Assembly (NCBI GenBank): GCA_001730085.1
Contig: MDLB01000106.1
Coordinates: 9,997-73,996 of the forward strand
DNA length: 64,000 bases
Reading direction: 5' to 3'
From: PVC group bacterium (ex Bugula neritina AB1)
GTDB taxonomy: Bacteria; GCA-001730085
Shown: piece after piece, positions 35,391-45,028 of the stretch
Layout of the letters: each line of letters opens with the position of its first letter
Numbering within the stretch: position 1 is the first letter of the stretch
The notes under the pieces: model-generated
What the model was told of the DNA's origin: nothing
What the model saw: the letters and a program-made list of their open reading frames with translations, nothing else
Databases searched by the model: none
Position numbers and translations under genes: made by a program

Positions 35391-35555
35391 ATGTTTGAAA
35401 AAGATATGATTTTGAAAGATAGAGTCGAGCAGGTTTTTGAAGGTCAAGAGAGCGAATTAATGATGACTCTTAAAGATTTGGCCTTTAAGGCGAAAAAAAG
35501 AGGCTTTTTGGATGTATCTGTTGATAAGGACGATAAAAAGGAAACGGAGAAGTGA
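35391..35555 (+). CDS. Small protein upstream of HDOD gene
   Basis: A 54-codon frame starting at ATG 35391 with AAAGG six bases upstream. It encodes a highly charged peptide (MFEKDMILKDRVEQVFEGQE at the start, Asp/Lys-rich at the end). Its stop overlaps the GTG start of the HDOD gene (GTGA), which points to real, coupled translation. There are no cysteines, signal or membrane segment. The family is unknown; it could be a leader peptide or a partner of the HDOD protein. Confidence 0.5.
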   Translation: MFEKDMILKDRVEQVFEGQESELMMTLKDLAFKAKKRGFLDVSVDKDDKKETEK

Positions 35556-36424
35556 AAACGTTTGATTTTTCGCAAGACTTAAAAAAATTATTAAAGCCGA
35601 TTGATGAGATTCCTTCCTGTTCACCCTTTTTAATGGAAGTGAAACATATTTTGCAGAAAGACCCTTTGGATGTATCGAGTGTTAACCTTGCTTTAGATAC
35701 AAAAATTTCTTATGAGAGTAAACTACTAAAGATAGTTAATGGACATTTTTTTGATTTTTCTAGAAGCGTGAGTTCTTTGTCACAGGCTTTGAGTTATTTA
35801 GGTGTTTACCAGTTTTATCAACTGGCATTGTTTTGTGAGATATTGGAAGTTTTTGGAGGGGCAGATTCTAAAACAGATTTTGATAGAGAAGGATTTTGGG
35901 AACACAGCTTTGCTTGTGGTTTAGTTTCTTTTGAGATAGCGCGTCATATGGGGTTTTTAAACTTGGGAGAAGCTTTTTTTGGAGGGGTATTTCACGATAT
36001 AGGAAAGCTTTTTTGGGATCAATTTCTATATAAAGATTTTAAGAAGATTTTAACCCGTGTTTGCAAGAAAGATGAGTTGATGTTAACGGTTGAAAAGGAA
36101 CTCCTGAATGTTACTCATGCTGAGCTAGGAGGGTGGTTTTTGCAGAAATGGCAAGCCTATCCAGTTTGGAACCGTGCGACACTTTATCATCATAACCCAG
36201 AGCCACATATGGAGCAAGATCCATTGGTTGCGATTGTGCATGTGGCAGACATTATTAGTCGTGCTCTTTTGCTCGGAAACCCTGGGGATGATAAGATCCC
36301 TAAGATGAGTGAAAAAGCTTTTAAGAGTTGTGGATTGAGCTTTTCGTCCTTAGAAATTATTTTAAAAAAAGTGGATCAGAAATTTTCTCAAATGGATTCT
36401 TTTGTTCAAGTTTCTTTAATGTAA
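35552..36424 (+). CDS. HDOD domain protein
   Basis: A 290-residue HDOD-domain signalling protein. The N-terminal part (DEIPSCSPFLMEVKHILQKD) is typical. Unlike many HDOD proteins, the HD-type residues are retained: EHSFACGLVSFEIARH, then GGVFHDIGKLFWDQF. Metal-dependent hydrolase activity is therefore possible. HDOD proteins often act in cyclic-di-GMP or stress signalling, matching the PilZ gene 5 kb upstream. GTG start at 35552, coupled to the small ORF before it. Confidence 0.82.
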   Translation: MKTFDFSQDLKKLLKPIDEIPSCSPFLMEVKHILQKDPLDVSSVNLALDTKISYESKLLKIVNGHFFDFSRSVSSLSQALSYLGVYQFYQLALFCEILEVFGGADSKTDFDREGFWEHSFACGLVSFEIARHMGFLNLGEAFFGGVFHDIGKLFWDQFLYKDFKKILTRVCKKDELMLTVEKELLNVTHAELGGWFLQKWQAYPVWNRATLYHHNPEPHMEQDPLVAIVHVADIISRALLLGNPGDDKIPKMSEKAFKSCGLSFSSLEIILKKVDQKFSQMDSFVQVSLM

Positions 36425-36446
36425 AATATCTCAGTTTAATTTAAAT

Positions 36447-38027
36447 ATGCTATTGAATCCGTTACCTTTGTTCGTTTTTTCTTTGTTAGCTTCTTATGGT
36501 GCTTTCTTTTGTCATCATTTTTTAGTTTTCATCCTTTTTTTTATTCCTTTTTCTTTTTGGCTTTTGTGTTTCTTTAGAAACCATCGCTCACAGGTCCTAA
36601 GACTTTTTCTTATAGCGATTATTTCGGGAAGCTTTTTAGGAGAGGGTGTACGTTGTCGACAGAAGGTGATGAAAAATATCTTTTACCTTTTGCAGCAAGA
36701 AGAGGAGGTTATGGTTGAGGGGGTTATTTCAAAATCTTTCAAAGTCAAAAAAATAAATAAATTAAAAATCAATGCCCATAAAATATATATGAAAAAATCT
36801 CAAAAGATTATCAGTTCACAGTTGCCATATATTTTATGTGACATAAACCTTTTTGATAAAGAAAAACTTAAAAAAGGAGATAAAATAAAAGTAATAGGTA
36901 AATGCCGTTTGATGAAAAAAAAGGATGAAGGTTATTATAGTTTTTTGTTAAAGAATAATATTGTTCTCATTATAGAAAATGCTTTTTCCTTTCAGGTTAA
37001 AAAAAAGGATAAAAATCATTCGAAATATATTAATTCTTACTACTTTTTTAGACAGGGAAACCTTTTTGACTGTATAAACAATATAAGAAATTTTTTTTCT
37101 ATCGGGATCAATTCCTTTCGGGATAGGGCGTTATGTTTTTTTAACTCTTTAGAAAGTTTTTTAGGACATGATATTCTTGAAATATTTAAAGCGTGGGTTT
37201 TGGGGCACCGAGAGGGAATGAGTCGTTTTTTGAAAAGGTCTTTTCAAAAAAGTGGCACATATCATATTTTTGCGATATCAGGTTTGCATGTTTTTATATT
37301 TTTTAATTTGATTTTAGCGATTTTGATTTTTTTTAGGTTGCCTTTTGTTTGGGCAACAGTTATTTCTATTAATCTTTTATGTTTTTTTGCTATTTTAACA
37401 GGTGGAAGCTCGTCTGTTGTACGTGCAAGTCTCATGTGTGCGACGGTTATGATGATGAAAAATTTTGGTCGCTCCATTCGCTTAGAGAATCTTTTTTTTT
37501 TTACAGTAGGAGTTTTTGCTGTTTTAGATCCGGCTTGCTTAATACACTTAAATTTTCAAATGTCATTTTTAGCTATAGCCTGTATTGTTATTGTAGGAAA
37601 ACTTTTAAAAATTTGGAAAAGAAGTGATTGGCATCCGATCATAAAAAATGGGATTGATGTGTTTTTGATGTCTGTTTTTTTGATGTTGGGAATGGCTCCC
37701 GTAATGTTGGCAACATTTGGTGAAGTAGCATGGGTAAGCCCTTTGAGTAATATATGCGTGGTGCCGTTAATGATTCTCGCGCTGTACCTGTTTTTTGTGA
37801 TTTTATTATTTAAAGCTTTTCATTTAAATCAATTCCTTTTTGGTATTATGATCAAATGTGAAAAAGCTGTGATGGAAAGTTTGCTACAGATTGTTTCTTT
37901 TTTTTCTAAATTTCAATTATTAACATTAAGTATAGATAATTTTTATATGTACTTATACTTTTATATGATTTTGCTGTTTTTGCTTTTTATTCCATTTTAT
38001 TCCATTTTATCGAAAAATGAATATTGA
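36447..38027 (+). CDS. comEC: ComEC/Rec2-family DNA-uptake channel, short form
   Basis: A polytopic membrane protein of 526 residues. It has an N-terminal pair of membrane helices, a DUF4131-type soluble domain (residues about 75-190), and the Competence domain beginning KSGTYHIFAISGLHVFIFF and continuing GGSSSVVRASLMCATVMM. ComEC moves single-stranded DNA across the inner membrane. The C-terminal metallo-beta-lactamase-like domain of long ComEC proteins is missing, as in a known subset of the family. The AT-rich gene has long T-runs. There is no strong ribosome site; the ATG at 36447 follows the HDOD stop by 22 bases. Confidence 0.85.
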   Translation: MLLNPLPLFVFSLLASYGAFFCHHFLVFILFFIPFSFWLLCFFRNHRSQVLRLFLIAIISGSFLGEGVRCRQKVMKNIFYLLQQEEEVMVEGVISKSFKVKKINKLKINAHKIYMKKSQKIISSQLPYILCDINLFDKEKLKKGDKIKVIGKCRLMKKKDEGYYSFLLKNNIVLIIENAFSFQVKKKDKNHSKYINSYYFFRQGNLFDCINNIRNFFSIGINSFRDRALCFFNSLESFLGHDILEIFKAWVLGHREGMSRFLKRSFQKSGTYHIFAISGLHVFIFFNLILAILIFFRLPFVWATVISINLLCFFAILTGGSSSVVRASLMCATVMMMKNFGRSIRLENLFFFTVGVFAVLDPACLIHLNFQMSFLAIACIVIVGKLLKIWKRSDWHPIIKNGIDVFLMSVFLMLGMAPVMLATFGEVAWVSPLSNICVVPLMILALYLFFVILLFKAFHLNQFLFGIMIKCEKAVMESLLQIVSFFSKFQLLTLSIDNFYMYLYFYMILLFLLFIPFYSILSKNEY

Positions 38028-38723
38028 TAAAGGTCATTTTTTTAATATTAAGAGGCTTTCCTAACTCATAATGTTTAATATTTTTTAAGATCTTTTTTAG
38101 ATTGAAAAATATCAATTTCTGTGAATTCATTTTTAAAATAATTTGAATAAATCTTACTATTAATTTTTTTATAAAGGATCTAAGAGAATCATTTAAAAGA
38201 GATATTTTAGCAAAAATGCTCTCCCTCTAATGATTTTGATTTTTTTCAAAAAGGTCAAGAAGTTTCAGATAGAATGGAGAAGATGGACACATTTGCTTCT
38301 TTTATTCGCTCATCTTAGGTTATGTTGAAAAAAATTCATAAAGATAAAATGTAGAACCCATGATGATATATTTTTGATATAATTTTTTTTAATACTCTGT
38401 CACATTTTGATTGACAAATACTTAAATAAAAATTAGAATAGGTTCTTTTTTTGAAAAATACCTGAAAGTGTCGAAAAAATCTCTTCATATTTAAATTGAT
38501 TTTAATGAAGAGGCTGTTTGAATGTTTTTTTCCCAGATATTAACTTGACTATTGAAATGCATTCGTATCTCTTGAGCGATAGCTTTTTTTTGTTTACTTT
38601 GCGATAATTTCGCTAGCTTTTAACTGTATTCTATTGCGAGCGTTTTTTAAATTCAAATTTTTTTGATGTTTTTGAATTAAGAGATTTTATTTGAACGGGT
38701 TTCCACTTTTGTTTTAAGAAAGA
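38028..38723. other. Gene-free stretch between comEC and rng
   Basis: About 700 very AT-rich bases with no convincing coding frame. It contains a near-consensus promoter at 38411-38439 and a weaker TTGACT at 38545 with poorly spaced TATCTC. The first 380 bases show nothing recognisable. Confidence 0.5.
38411..38439 (+). promoter_or_regulatory. Sigma-70-type promoter for the rng operon
   Basis: TTGACA at 38411-38416, 17-base spacer, TAGAAT at 38434-38439: 11 of 12 consensus positions with ideal spacing. Transcription would begin near 38446, leaving a leader of about 280 bases before rng. Confidence 0.65.
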
Positions 38724-40274
38724 ATGATAGGGATTATGGATAATTATAAAAGAATTGTCATGAACTTGGAGTGTAATGAGGTAAGAGTTGCCGTTTTGGA
38801 AAAAAAGCAACTTAAAGAGTTTTATGTTGAGAGAAAAGAAGAAAAGAGGTATGTTGGCAATATATATAAAGGTAGAGTAGATTCAGTTGTTCCTGGGATT
38901 CAGTCGGCCTTTATTGATATAGGTTTAGAAAAAAATGGTTTTTTGTACGTCACAGATGTTATGGACCCACAGGACCTTAGTGACCTTTCTGATGATGAGG
39001 ACTTTGACTTAGAAAAATTTAAGTCGACCCGAAAAACGCATACGCCTATTGAAGAGATGCTCGCTGTTGGGAATGAAGTTTTAGTTCAAGTTGAGAAAAA
39101 CCCTATAGGGAATAAGGGTGTACGCTTGACCACATTTGTTAGCTTGCCTGGAAGATTCACCGTTTTAATGCCCTATGTTAAACACAGGGGTGTTTCACGT
39201 CGCATATCTAGTTATGAGGAAAGATCTCGTTTGCGTGAAACCATGGAAAATGCTCGGTTTTTAAAAAACTATGGATGTATTGTTCGGACAGCCGCTGAAG
39301 ACAGAGATAAAAAGCAGATTTTGAGTGATTTTCGTTATTTAACAAGAACGTGGAATTCTCTATTAAGAGGTATGGAAAAAAAAGATGCTCCATCTCTTTT
39401 GCACGAAGAAACAAACTTAGTTATGCGTGTTGTGAGAGATTGCTTTGTTGAAAGCATGGATGAAGTTGTGATAGATAATCACGAAGAATATAAAAAAGTT
39501 AGATCTTTTCTGGGTTCATATTTGCCGGAAGCTCGAAAAAAGGTTTTGGAATATAGGAACAAAGAGCCTGTCTTTGAGTTTTATGATATTGAGAGACAAG
39601 TTAAAAAGATTTATTCAAGAACAGTTTTATTGCCATGTGGTGGGTACTTGGTGATTGATGAAACAGAAGCTTTGGTCGCTATCGATATCAATAGCGGAAG
39701 AAATGTTGGTCGTGGTGATTTTGAAAAAACCGTTTTGAAGACGAACTTGGAAGCCGCCATAGAAATCCCTCGTCAATTACGATTGAGAGATATCGGAGGG
39801 ATTGTGATCATTGACTTTATTGACATGAAGAGCCGTAAAAATCAACAAGAAGTTTGGCATACTTTGTTGAAAGAGGTTCGGAAAGAAAAAAATCGTATCA
39901 ATATTTCTCCCATTTCTAAAATGGGTTTAGTGGAGATGACGAGGCAAAGAAGTGGTAGTGGGGTCTACTCTATGCTCCATGAGCATTGCGAGTCTTGTGA
40001 AGGAAGAGGTTATGTTAAAACAGTCGTGAGTTCTTCCTTAGAGGTGATTAGAAATATCAGACTTGTCTTTTTGAGAACAGACGAGACGCATGTTCTAGTT
40101 TTTCTTAATCCTGCTGTAGCTGACAGTTTGCTGTCTCTCTACAGGGAATACATCATGAGTATTGAAAAAAAATTCAAGAAGCGTGTTGATATCCGGAAGG
40201 ATTGGTCTTATAAGCGAGAAGAATGGCATTTCTTTTCAGGGGAAACTAAGAAAGAGATAGAGCTGTGGAGTTAA
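38724..40274 (+). CDS. rng: Ribonuclease G/E family endoribonuclease
   Basis: A 516-residue RNase G-type enzyme that processes rRNA 5' ends and decays mRNA. The N-terminal S1 domain has RYVGNIYKGRVDSVVPGIQS, the catalytic domain shows VAIDINSGR and GGIVIIDFIDM (magnesium-binding Asp residues), and the zinc-link is CESCEGRGYV. The C-terminal scaffold of RNase E is absent. A second ATG at 38736 is equally possible; neither has a strong ribosome site. It heads the operon with rplU, rpmA and obgE, as in many deltaproteobacterial-type genomes. Confidence 0.93.
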   Translation: MIGIMDNYKRIVMNLECNEVRVAVLEKKQLKEFYVERKEEKRYVGNIYKGRVDSVVPGIQSAFIDIGLEKNGFLYVTDVMDPQDLSDLSDDEDFDLEKFKSTRKTHTPIEEMLAVGNEVLVQVEKNPIGNKGVRLTTFVSLPGRFTVLMPYVKHRGVSRRISSYEERSRLRETMENARFLKNYGCIVRTAAEDRDKKQILSDFRYLTRTWNSLLRGMEKKDAPSLLHEETNLVMRVVRDCFVESMDEVVIDNHEEYKKVRSFLGSYLPEARKKVLEYRNKEPVFEFYDIERQVKKIYSRTVLLPCGGYLVIDETEALVAIDINSGRNVGRGDFEKTVLKTNLEAAIEIPRQLRLRDIGGIVIIDFIDMKSRKNQQEVWHTLLKEVRKEKNRINISPISKMGLVEMTRQRSGSGVYSMLHEHCESCEGRGYVKTVVSSSLEVIRNIRLVFLRTDETHVLVFLNPAVADSLLSLYREYIMSIEKKFKKRVDIRKDWSYKREEWHFFSGETKKEIELWS

Positions 40275-40313
40275 GAGAAGTTTCTTTTTACATTTTTATA
40301 AGGAGGTTTTTTT

Positions 40314-40637
40314 ATGTATGCGATTGTTGATCACAGTGGCAAGCAACATAAGGTTGTTGAAGGAGAGGTTATCCGTATAGATAAGCTTGATAAAGAACAG
40401 GGAGATACTATTGAATTTGATAAAGTTTTATATCTCTCTAAGGGTGAAGTTCCGCAGGTCGGAAGCCCTTATATTGGGAATGCTAAAGTTTTTGGTGAGG
40501 TGCTTGGTGATATTCGAGATAAAAAAGTTATTGCTTTCACTTACCGTAGACGTAAGAGCTCTAGCCGAAAAGTTGGTCACCGTCAAACCTATTCATGTGT
40601 AAAGATTAAAGAGATCAAAATTTCTAAGGAGGATTGA
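40314..40637 (+). CDS. rplU: Ribosomal protein bL21
   Basis: A 107-residue large-subunit protein beginning MYAIVDHSGKQHKVVEGEVI, with the C-terminal KRRKSSSRKVGHRQTYS-like signature visible as YRRRKSSSRKVGHRQTYSCV. A strong AGGAGG lies 9 bases upstream. rpmA starts just after its stop, the conserved rplU-rpmA pairing. Confidence 0.97.
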   Translation: MYAIVDHSGKQHKVVEGEVIRIDKLDKEQGDTIEFDKVLYLSKGEVPQVGSPYIGNAKVFGEVLGDIRDKKVIAFTYRRRKSSSRKVGHRQTYSCVKIKEIKISKED

Positions 40638-40640
40638 TCA

Positions 40641-40901
40641 ATGGCTCATAAAAAAGGTCAGGGTAGTGTTAAAAATGGTAGAGATAGTCGAAGTCAACGA
40701 TTAGGTGTTAAAAAGTTTGGGGGACAAATTGTTCGAGCCGGGAATATCCTAATAAGGCAAAGAGGAACAAGTGTTCACCCTGGTAAAAATGTTGGTAAAG
40801 GTAAAGATGATACATTGTTCGCTCTTATTGACGGAGTTGTTCGGTTTGAATATAGCCGAGGAGGTCGTAAGAGTGTGAGCGTTTTTACTGCCACAGCTTG
40901 A
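40641..40901 (+). CDS. rpmA: Ribosomal protein bL27
   Basis: An 86-residue protein starting [20 protein letters not shown] and containing the family motif [17 protein letters not shown]. The N-terminus starts directly with MAHKKG, without the cleavable extension found in Firmicutes. AAGGAGG lies 9 bases before the ATG, and obgE begins 18 bases after the stop. Confidence 0.97.
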   Translation: MAHKKGQGSVKNGRDSRSQRLGVKKFGGQIVRAGNILIRQRGTSVHPGKNVGKGKDDTLFALIDGVVRFEYSRGGRKSVSVFTATA

Positions 40902-40919
40902 TACGATATATCTTAATAT

Positions 40920-41924
40920 ATGAAATTTGTAGATCAAGCCGTTATACGCGTTAAATCAGGTAAGGGAGGTTCAGGTTGCTGTAGTTTTCGAAGAGAAAAG
41001 TACGAGGCAAAAGGAGGTCCCAATGGTGGCGATGGTGGTCGAGGAGGTGATGTTATCTTTGAGACCAGTACTCATATGTCAACCTTGCTTGACTTTCAAA
41101 TGAAACGTGAGCATTTTGCTAAGTCTGGATATCCTGGAGAAGGTAGTCTTCGCAAAGGTAAGCGTGGAGCTGATATTGTTTTGAAGGTTCCAGTTGGCAC
41201 GATGATCTATGATAACCAGACAGGTCTTTTAATGGCTGATATGGTGAATGTGGGTGATGTTTTTTGTGCCGCCAAAGGAGGTCGTGGAGGTTGGGGCAAT
41301 GCTCGATTTAAAACTTCTGTTACTCGATCCCCAAGACACTTCGATAAAGGTCTTCCTGCGCAGGAACATGAACTTCGTTTAGAACTAAAAGTTTTGGCAG
41401 ATGTTGGTCTTGTTGGGTTACCTAATGCTGGAAAATCAACTCTTATTAGTCGCTTTTCTGCAGCAAGACCAAAGGTTGCTAATTACCCCTTTACGACACT
41501 TCAACCTGTTTTAGGTGTTGTTGATCTTGGATATGGCGATTCTTACGTTATGGCGGATATTCCTGGTCTTATTGAAGGTGCACATACCGGAGCAGGCTAC
41601 GGGGATGACTTTTTGAGACACGTTGAAAGGTGTCGTCTCCTGATTTTAATAATAGATGTTGCTGATATGAGTGCCGTTCCTTTAGACTCTTACCGTATTT
41701 TAAAAAAAGAAATGAAAGCCTACTCACCTGACTTGGTAAATAAAAAGACCATATGTGTTTTAAATAAGGTCGAGGTTTTAACAGACGATAACCTTTCAAA
41801 ACTCTTCCGAGAAGAGGTCGAGGAAGATGTTTTTGAGATTTCTGCGGTTACAGGTCAAGGTCTTGATGCTTTAAAAAAGAATATTATTTATCATTTGCGA
41901 GGCTCTTCGAACGATGACTTGTGA
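40920..41924 (+). CDS. obgE: GTPase ObgE/CgtA
   Basis: A 334-residue ribosome-assembly GTPase. The glycine-rich Obg fold occupies residues 1-157 (GGDGGRGGDVIF, AKGGRGGWGNARFK) and the G domain follows with GLPNAGKSTLI (G1), ADIPGLIEGAH (G3) and NKVEV (G4). No C-terminal OCT domain. Its 3' end overlaps proB by 11 bases, coupling ribosome-assembly and proline genes, an arrangement seen in many bacteria. Confidence 0.97.
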   Translation: MKFVDQAVIRVKSGKGGSGCCSFRREKYEAKGGPNGGDGGRGGDVIFETSTHMSTLLDFQMKREHFAKSGYPGEGSLRKGKRGADIVLKVPVGTMIYDNQTGLLMADMVNVGDVFCAAKGGRGGWGNARFKTSVTRSPRHFDKGLPAQEHELRLELKVLADVGLVGLPNAGKSTLISRFSAARPKVANYPFTTLQPVLGVVDLGYGDSYVMADIPGLIEGAHTGAGYGDDFLRHVERCRLLILIIDVADMSAVPLDSYRILKKEMKAYSPDLVNKKTICVLNKVEVLTDDNLSKLFREEVEEDVFEISAVTGQGLDALKKNIIYHLRGSSNDDL

Positions 41925-43020
41925 TTTTCACGGACAAAAAATTGCTCGTGTGGTTGTTAAAGTCGGGTCAAGTTTGCTCATTCGTAACGGGAAAGTTGAT
42001 CGAGTTTGGATGAGAAATTTTGTAAAACAGGTTGTTGCCTTAAGACAAAGAGGTCTTGAAGTCGTTGTTGTCTCTTCTGGAGCCATTGGTTATGGTGCTC
42101 AGCTTCTAAATAAGGATCGCGCTCAATTAACTTTGCCAGAACATCAAGCTGCCGCAGCTGTTGGTCAAGCGCATTTGATGCGTGCTTATGATTATACTTT
42201 TAGACGATATGGGGTGATTTCTGCCCAGATTCTTTTTACCCGTGAAAATTTTGATCAAAGGTTGCGTTACTGGCATGCGAGTAATACATTGAGCACGCTG
42301 TTAAAGGAAGGTACTGTGCCTATTGTGAATGAGAATGATACTGTTTCTGTTGATGAAATCCGTGTAGGGGATAACGATACATTGGCAGCTTTAATGACTC
42401 ATTTGACGAGAGCTAATCTTTTGGTTGTTTTGACAGAAGTCGATGGTTTGTATGATTATGATCTTAATGAAAAGATTGATATCGTTCCGGATATTAACCA
42501 AAAAGTTTTAAATTTGATTCGTCCAGAAAAAACATCTTTAGGAACGGGCGGAATGGGAACGAAAGTCGCTGCAGCTAAAATGGTTACACAGTCGGGAGAG
42601 AGTGCTGTTATTGCTGGGGGAAGAATTCCTAATGTTTTGGATCGTTTGTTTAAAAGTGAAACGGTGGGGACTTATTTTCCTCCAAACTTACGCAGGATGT
42701 CCAGTAAAAAAATATGGATAGCTTTTGCAGGAGCTTCTAGAGGTCGCATTTATGTAGATAAAGGGGCTTCTGAGTCTTTGAAGAAAAAGGGGAGCAGTCT
42801 TTTATCTTCTGGGGTTCTTTCTGTGGAAGGGGACTTTGAGCCTGGAGATTTGATTGATGTTCTTGTGGGAAAAAATCTTGTTGCGCGTGGGTTGACAAAT
42901 TTTAGTGCTGGCAATATTGATAAAATCAAAGGGTTTAAAGCTTCTGAGATAAAAAAAATTCTGGGAAAAAAAACTTATGAAGAGGTCGTAAATCGGGATA
43001 ATTTAGCTTTGGTTTCTTAA
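41914..43020 (+). CDS. proB: Glutamate 5-kinase
   Basis: Phosphorylates glutamate, the first step of proline synthesis. The kinase domain starts RVVVKVGSSLLI and includes VVSSGAIGYG, IVNENDTVSVDE and LGTGGMGTKVAAAK. A C-terminal PUA domain (GRIYVDKGASESLKKKGSSL) makes up the full 368-residue bacterial form. It is normally feedback-inhibited by proline through the kinase domain. It overlaps obgE and is followed by proA after 144 bases that contain competing short hairpins. Confidence 0.97.
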   Translation: MTCDFHGQKIARVVVKVGSSLLIRNGKVDRVWMRNFVKQVVALRQRGLEVVVVSSGAIGYGAQLLNKDRAQLTLPEHQAAAAVGQAHLMRAYDYTFRRYGVISAQILFTRENFDQRLRYWHASNTLSTLLKEGTVPIVNENDTVSVDEIRVGDNDTLAALMTHLTRANLLVVLTEVDGLYDYDLNEKIDIVPDINQKVLNLIRPEKTSLGTGGMGTKVAAAKMVTQSGESAVIAGGRIPNVLDRLFKSETVGTYFPPNLRRMSSKKIWIAFAGASRGRIYVDKGASESLKKKGSSLLSSGVLSVEGDFEPGDLIDVLVGKNLVARGLTNFSAGNIDKIKGFKASEIKKILGKKTYEEVVNRDNLALVS

Positions 43021-43164
43021 AGAGGGGCTAGAGTTTTTAAAAGTGATCCGAAAAAGATTTTGAGTCACTTGATAAGAGGATCGAAGTTTTTTTGAATATT
43101 CCCAAGTGATATAAAACGCGAAGATTTTATGACGATTTGAAAAATAAAGATAGGATTAAAAAAT

Positions 43165-44424
43165 ATGGACTATCTAGATGTTGTTGAACAGGTACAAAAA
43201 GCTAAGTTGCTTTCTAAAAAGCTTGCTATTCTTGATGAAAACAAGAAAAATCAACTTCTTGAATATATGTCTCAACAGTTAGAGCAAGACTGTGAGAAGA
43301 TAAATGCTGCCAACAAGAAAGATGTAGATAAAGCGAAAAAGGAAGGTCTTTCCGGTGCAATGATAGACCGTTTAACTTTGGATAAAAATAGAATTTTAGA
43401 CATGGTTGAAGGGGTGAGAAAAGTAGCTTTATTGGAAGACCCTGTAAAAAAAACTTTAAAGACATATCGATCCAAAAATGGATTATTGATTAAAAAAGTG
43501 AGTACACCGATAGGTGTGATTGGTATGATTTATGAGTCTCGACCTAACGTGACAAGTGATGTCGCTGCACTTTGTATTAAATCTGGAAATGTGGTTATTT
43601 TAAAAGGCGGGAAAGAGGCTTTTTTTTCCAATCAAGCAATTGTTAAATCTCTACACTTGGCTTTAAAGAGAGCGGATGTGGAGTCAGGGTATATCCAAAT
43701 GATTGAACACACGCACAGAGATGTTGTGGATGTTATGTTGAAACAGGTTGATTCAATCGATTTGATTGTTCCGAGAGGAGGAACATCCTTGATCCAAAAA
43801 GTTGTGAAAACATCTTTGATCCCTATTCTGAAGCATGATAAGGGGCTATGTCATATTTATATTGATGATTCCGCGAAGCTAGATGATGCTAGGGATATCA
43901 CTATTAACGCTAAGTGTCAAAGGCCTGGGGTTTGTAATGCATTAGAAACATTGTTGGTCAGTGAAAAAATCGAAGCTTCTTTTTTGAAAGACCTAGTTAG
44001 GGATTTGCAAAAAAAATCTGTGCAAATCCGTGCGTGTCAAAAAACTTTAGATCTTCTTCAAGATGAATCTCTTTTTGAGGCTTTTGAAGAGGATTGGGAA
44101 ACGGAGTACCTTGACCTTATTCTTTCGATAAAAATCGTTGAGAATTGTGATGAGGCTATTTCTCATATCAATAAATATGGTTCGGGGCACTCAGATGCGA
44201 TTATCACAGAAAGCTCTGTGAATGCTGAAAAATTTTTATCAGAGGTTGACTCTTCAACAGTTTATCACAATGCTTCAACTCGCTTTACAGATGGGGAAGC
44301 TTTTGGTATGGGAGCCGAAATAGGTATAAGTACAAATAAGTTACATGCAAGAGGACCCGTTGGTTTGGAAGAGTTGACAAGTTATAAGTACGTTGTTCAT
44401 GGTGATGGACAGGTGCGTGAATAA
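43165..44424 (+). CDS. proA: Glutamate-5-semialdehyde dehydrogenase
   Basis: Reduces glutamyl phosphate to the semialdehyde in proline synthesis. The 419-residue protein has the family region PIGVIGMIYESRPNVTSDVA, the catalytic Cys in CQRPGVCNALETLLV, and the C-terminal AEIGISTNKLHARGPVGLEE motif. Its ProB partner is directly upstream. The nadD frame begins within its last codons. Confidence 0.97.
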   Translation: MDYLDVVEQVQKAKLLSKKLAILDENKKNQLLEYMSQQLEQDCEKINAANKKDVDKAKKEGLSGAMIDRLTLDKNRILDMVEGVRKVALLEDPVKKTLKTYRSKNGLLIKKVSTPIGVIGMIYESRPNVTSDVAALCIKSGNVVILKGGKEAFFSNQAIVKSLHLALKRADVESGYIQMIEHTHRDVVDVMLKQVDSIDLIVPRGGTSLIQKVVKTSLIPILKHDKGLCHIYIDDSAKLDDARDITINAKCQRPGVCNALETLLVSEKIEASFLKDLVRDLQKKSVQIRACQKTLDLLQDESLFEAFEEDWETEYLDLILSIKIVENCDEAISHINKYGSGHSDAIITESSVNAEKFLSEVDSSTVYHNASTRFTDGEAFGMGAEIGISTNKLHARGPVGLEELTSYKYVVHGDGQVRE

Positions 44425-45028
44425 GAAGAAGCGCTTTGGGATTTTAGGAGGGACGTTTGACCCTTTTCATTTTGGACATTGGCGGATGGCAGAAGAAAGT
44501 GTTAGTCAAATGAACTTGGATAAGGTTTTCTTTGTTCCTGCCTTTGTTTCGCCCCATAAAAGTGCTCAGGCCGAAGCTTCTGGGGATTTACGTTTGGAGC
44601 TTTTAAAGGAAGTGGTTCAAGAGAATGATAAGTGGGAGTGTAGTGATTGGGAAATAAGGAAACTTTCAAAATCTTATAGTATTGATACCGTTAAATTTTT
44701 TTGTGAGAAGTACCCTTTTGCGGATTTTTTTTGGATAATGGGGTATGATCAATGGGAACAATTTTATAAGTGGAAAGCTTGGCGTGATATTTTAAAACAT
44801 GTCGGGTTGATTGTTTGCTCGCGAGAGGGCTATGAAAATGTTTATGATCCTTCTAAAGTAGGCTTAGATAAAGTTCACTGGTTAAAAAATGTGAAAGAAA
44901 AAATCGCTTCGTCGGAGCTTAGGGCTGATTTAGCAAAAGGGCGTTCTATTGAAAAAAAAGTGCCACGTTTCGTGATGACGTGGATCAAGGAAAATCGACT
45001 TTATGGATATACAAATAACGACAGATAA
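44405..45028 (+). CDS. nadD: Nicotinate-nucleotide adenylyltransferase
   Basis: Converts nicotinate mononucleotide to deamido-NAD. It carries the nucleotidyltransferase motif GILGGTFDPFHFGHWRMAEE, the FVPAFVSPHK segment and the C-terminal ISSTxxR relative (IASSELRADLAKG). The frame opens at 44393; ATG 44405 or GTG 44417 are both plausible starts and neither has a convincing ribosome site. It overlaps proA at the 5' end and rsfS at the 3' end, the conserved nadD-rsfS pairing. Confidence 0.93.
   Translation: MDRCVNKKKRFGILGGTFDPFHFGHWRMAEESVSQMNLDKVFFVPAFVSPHKSAQAEASGDLRLELLKEVVQENDKWECSDWEIRKLSKSYSIDTVKFFCEKYPFADFFWIMGYDQWEQFYKWKAWRDILKHVGLIVCSREGYENVYDPSKVGLDKVHWLKNVKEKIASSELRADLAKGRSIEKKVPRFVMTWIKENRLYGYTNNDR

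Noticed and set aside
43041-43082. Competing hairpins AAGTGA/TCACTT and GATCC/GGATC between proB and proA, as in an attenuator
   Set aside because: The stems are only 5-6 base pairs, there is no T-run, and no leader peptide; likely chance.
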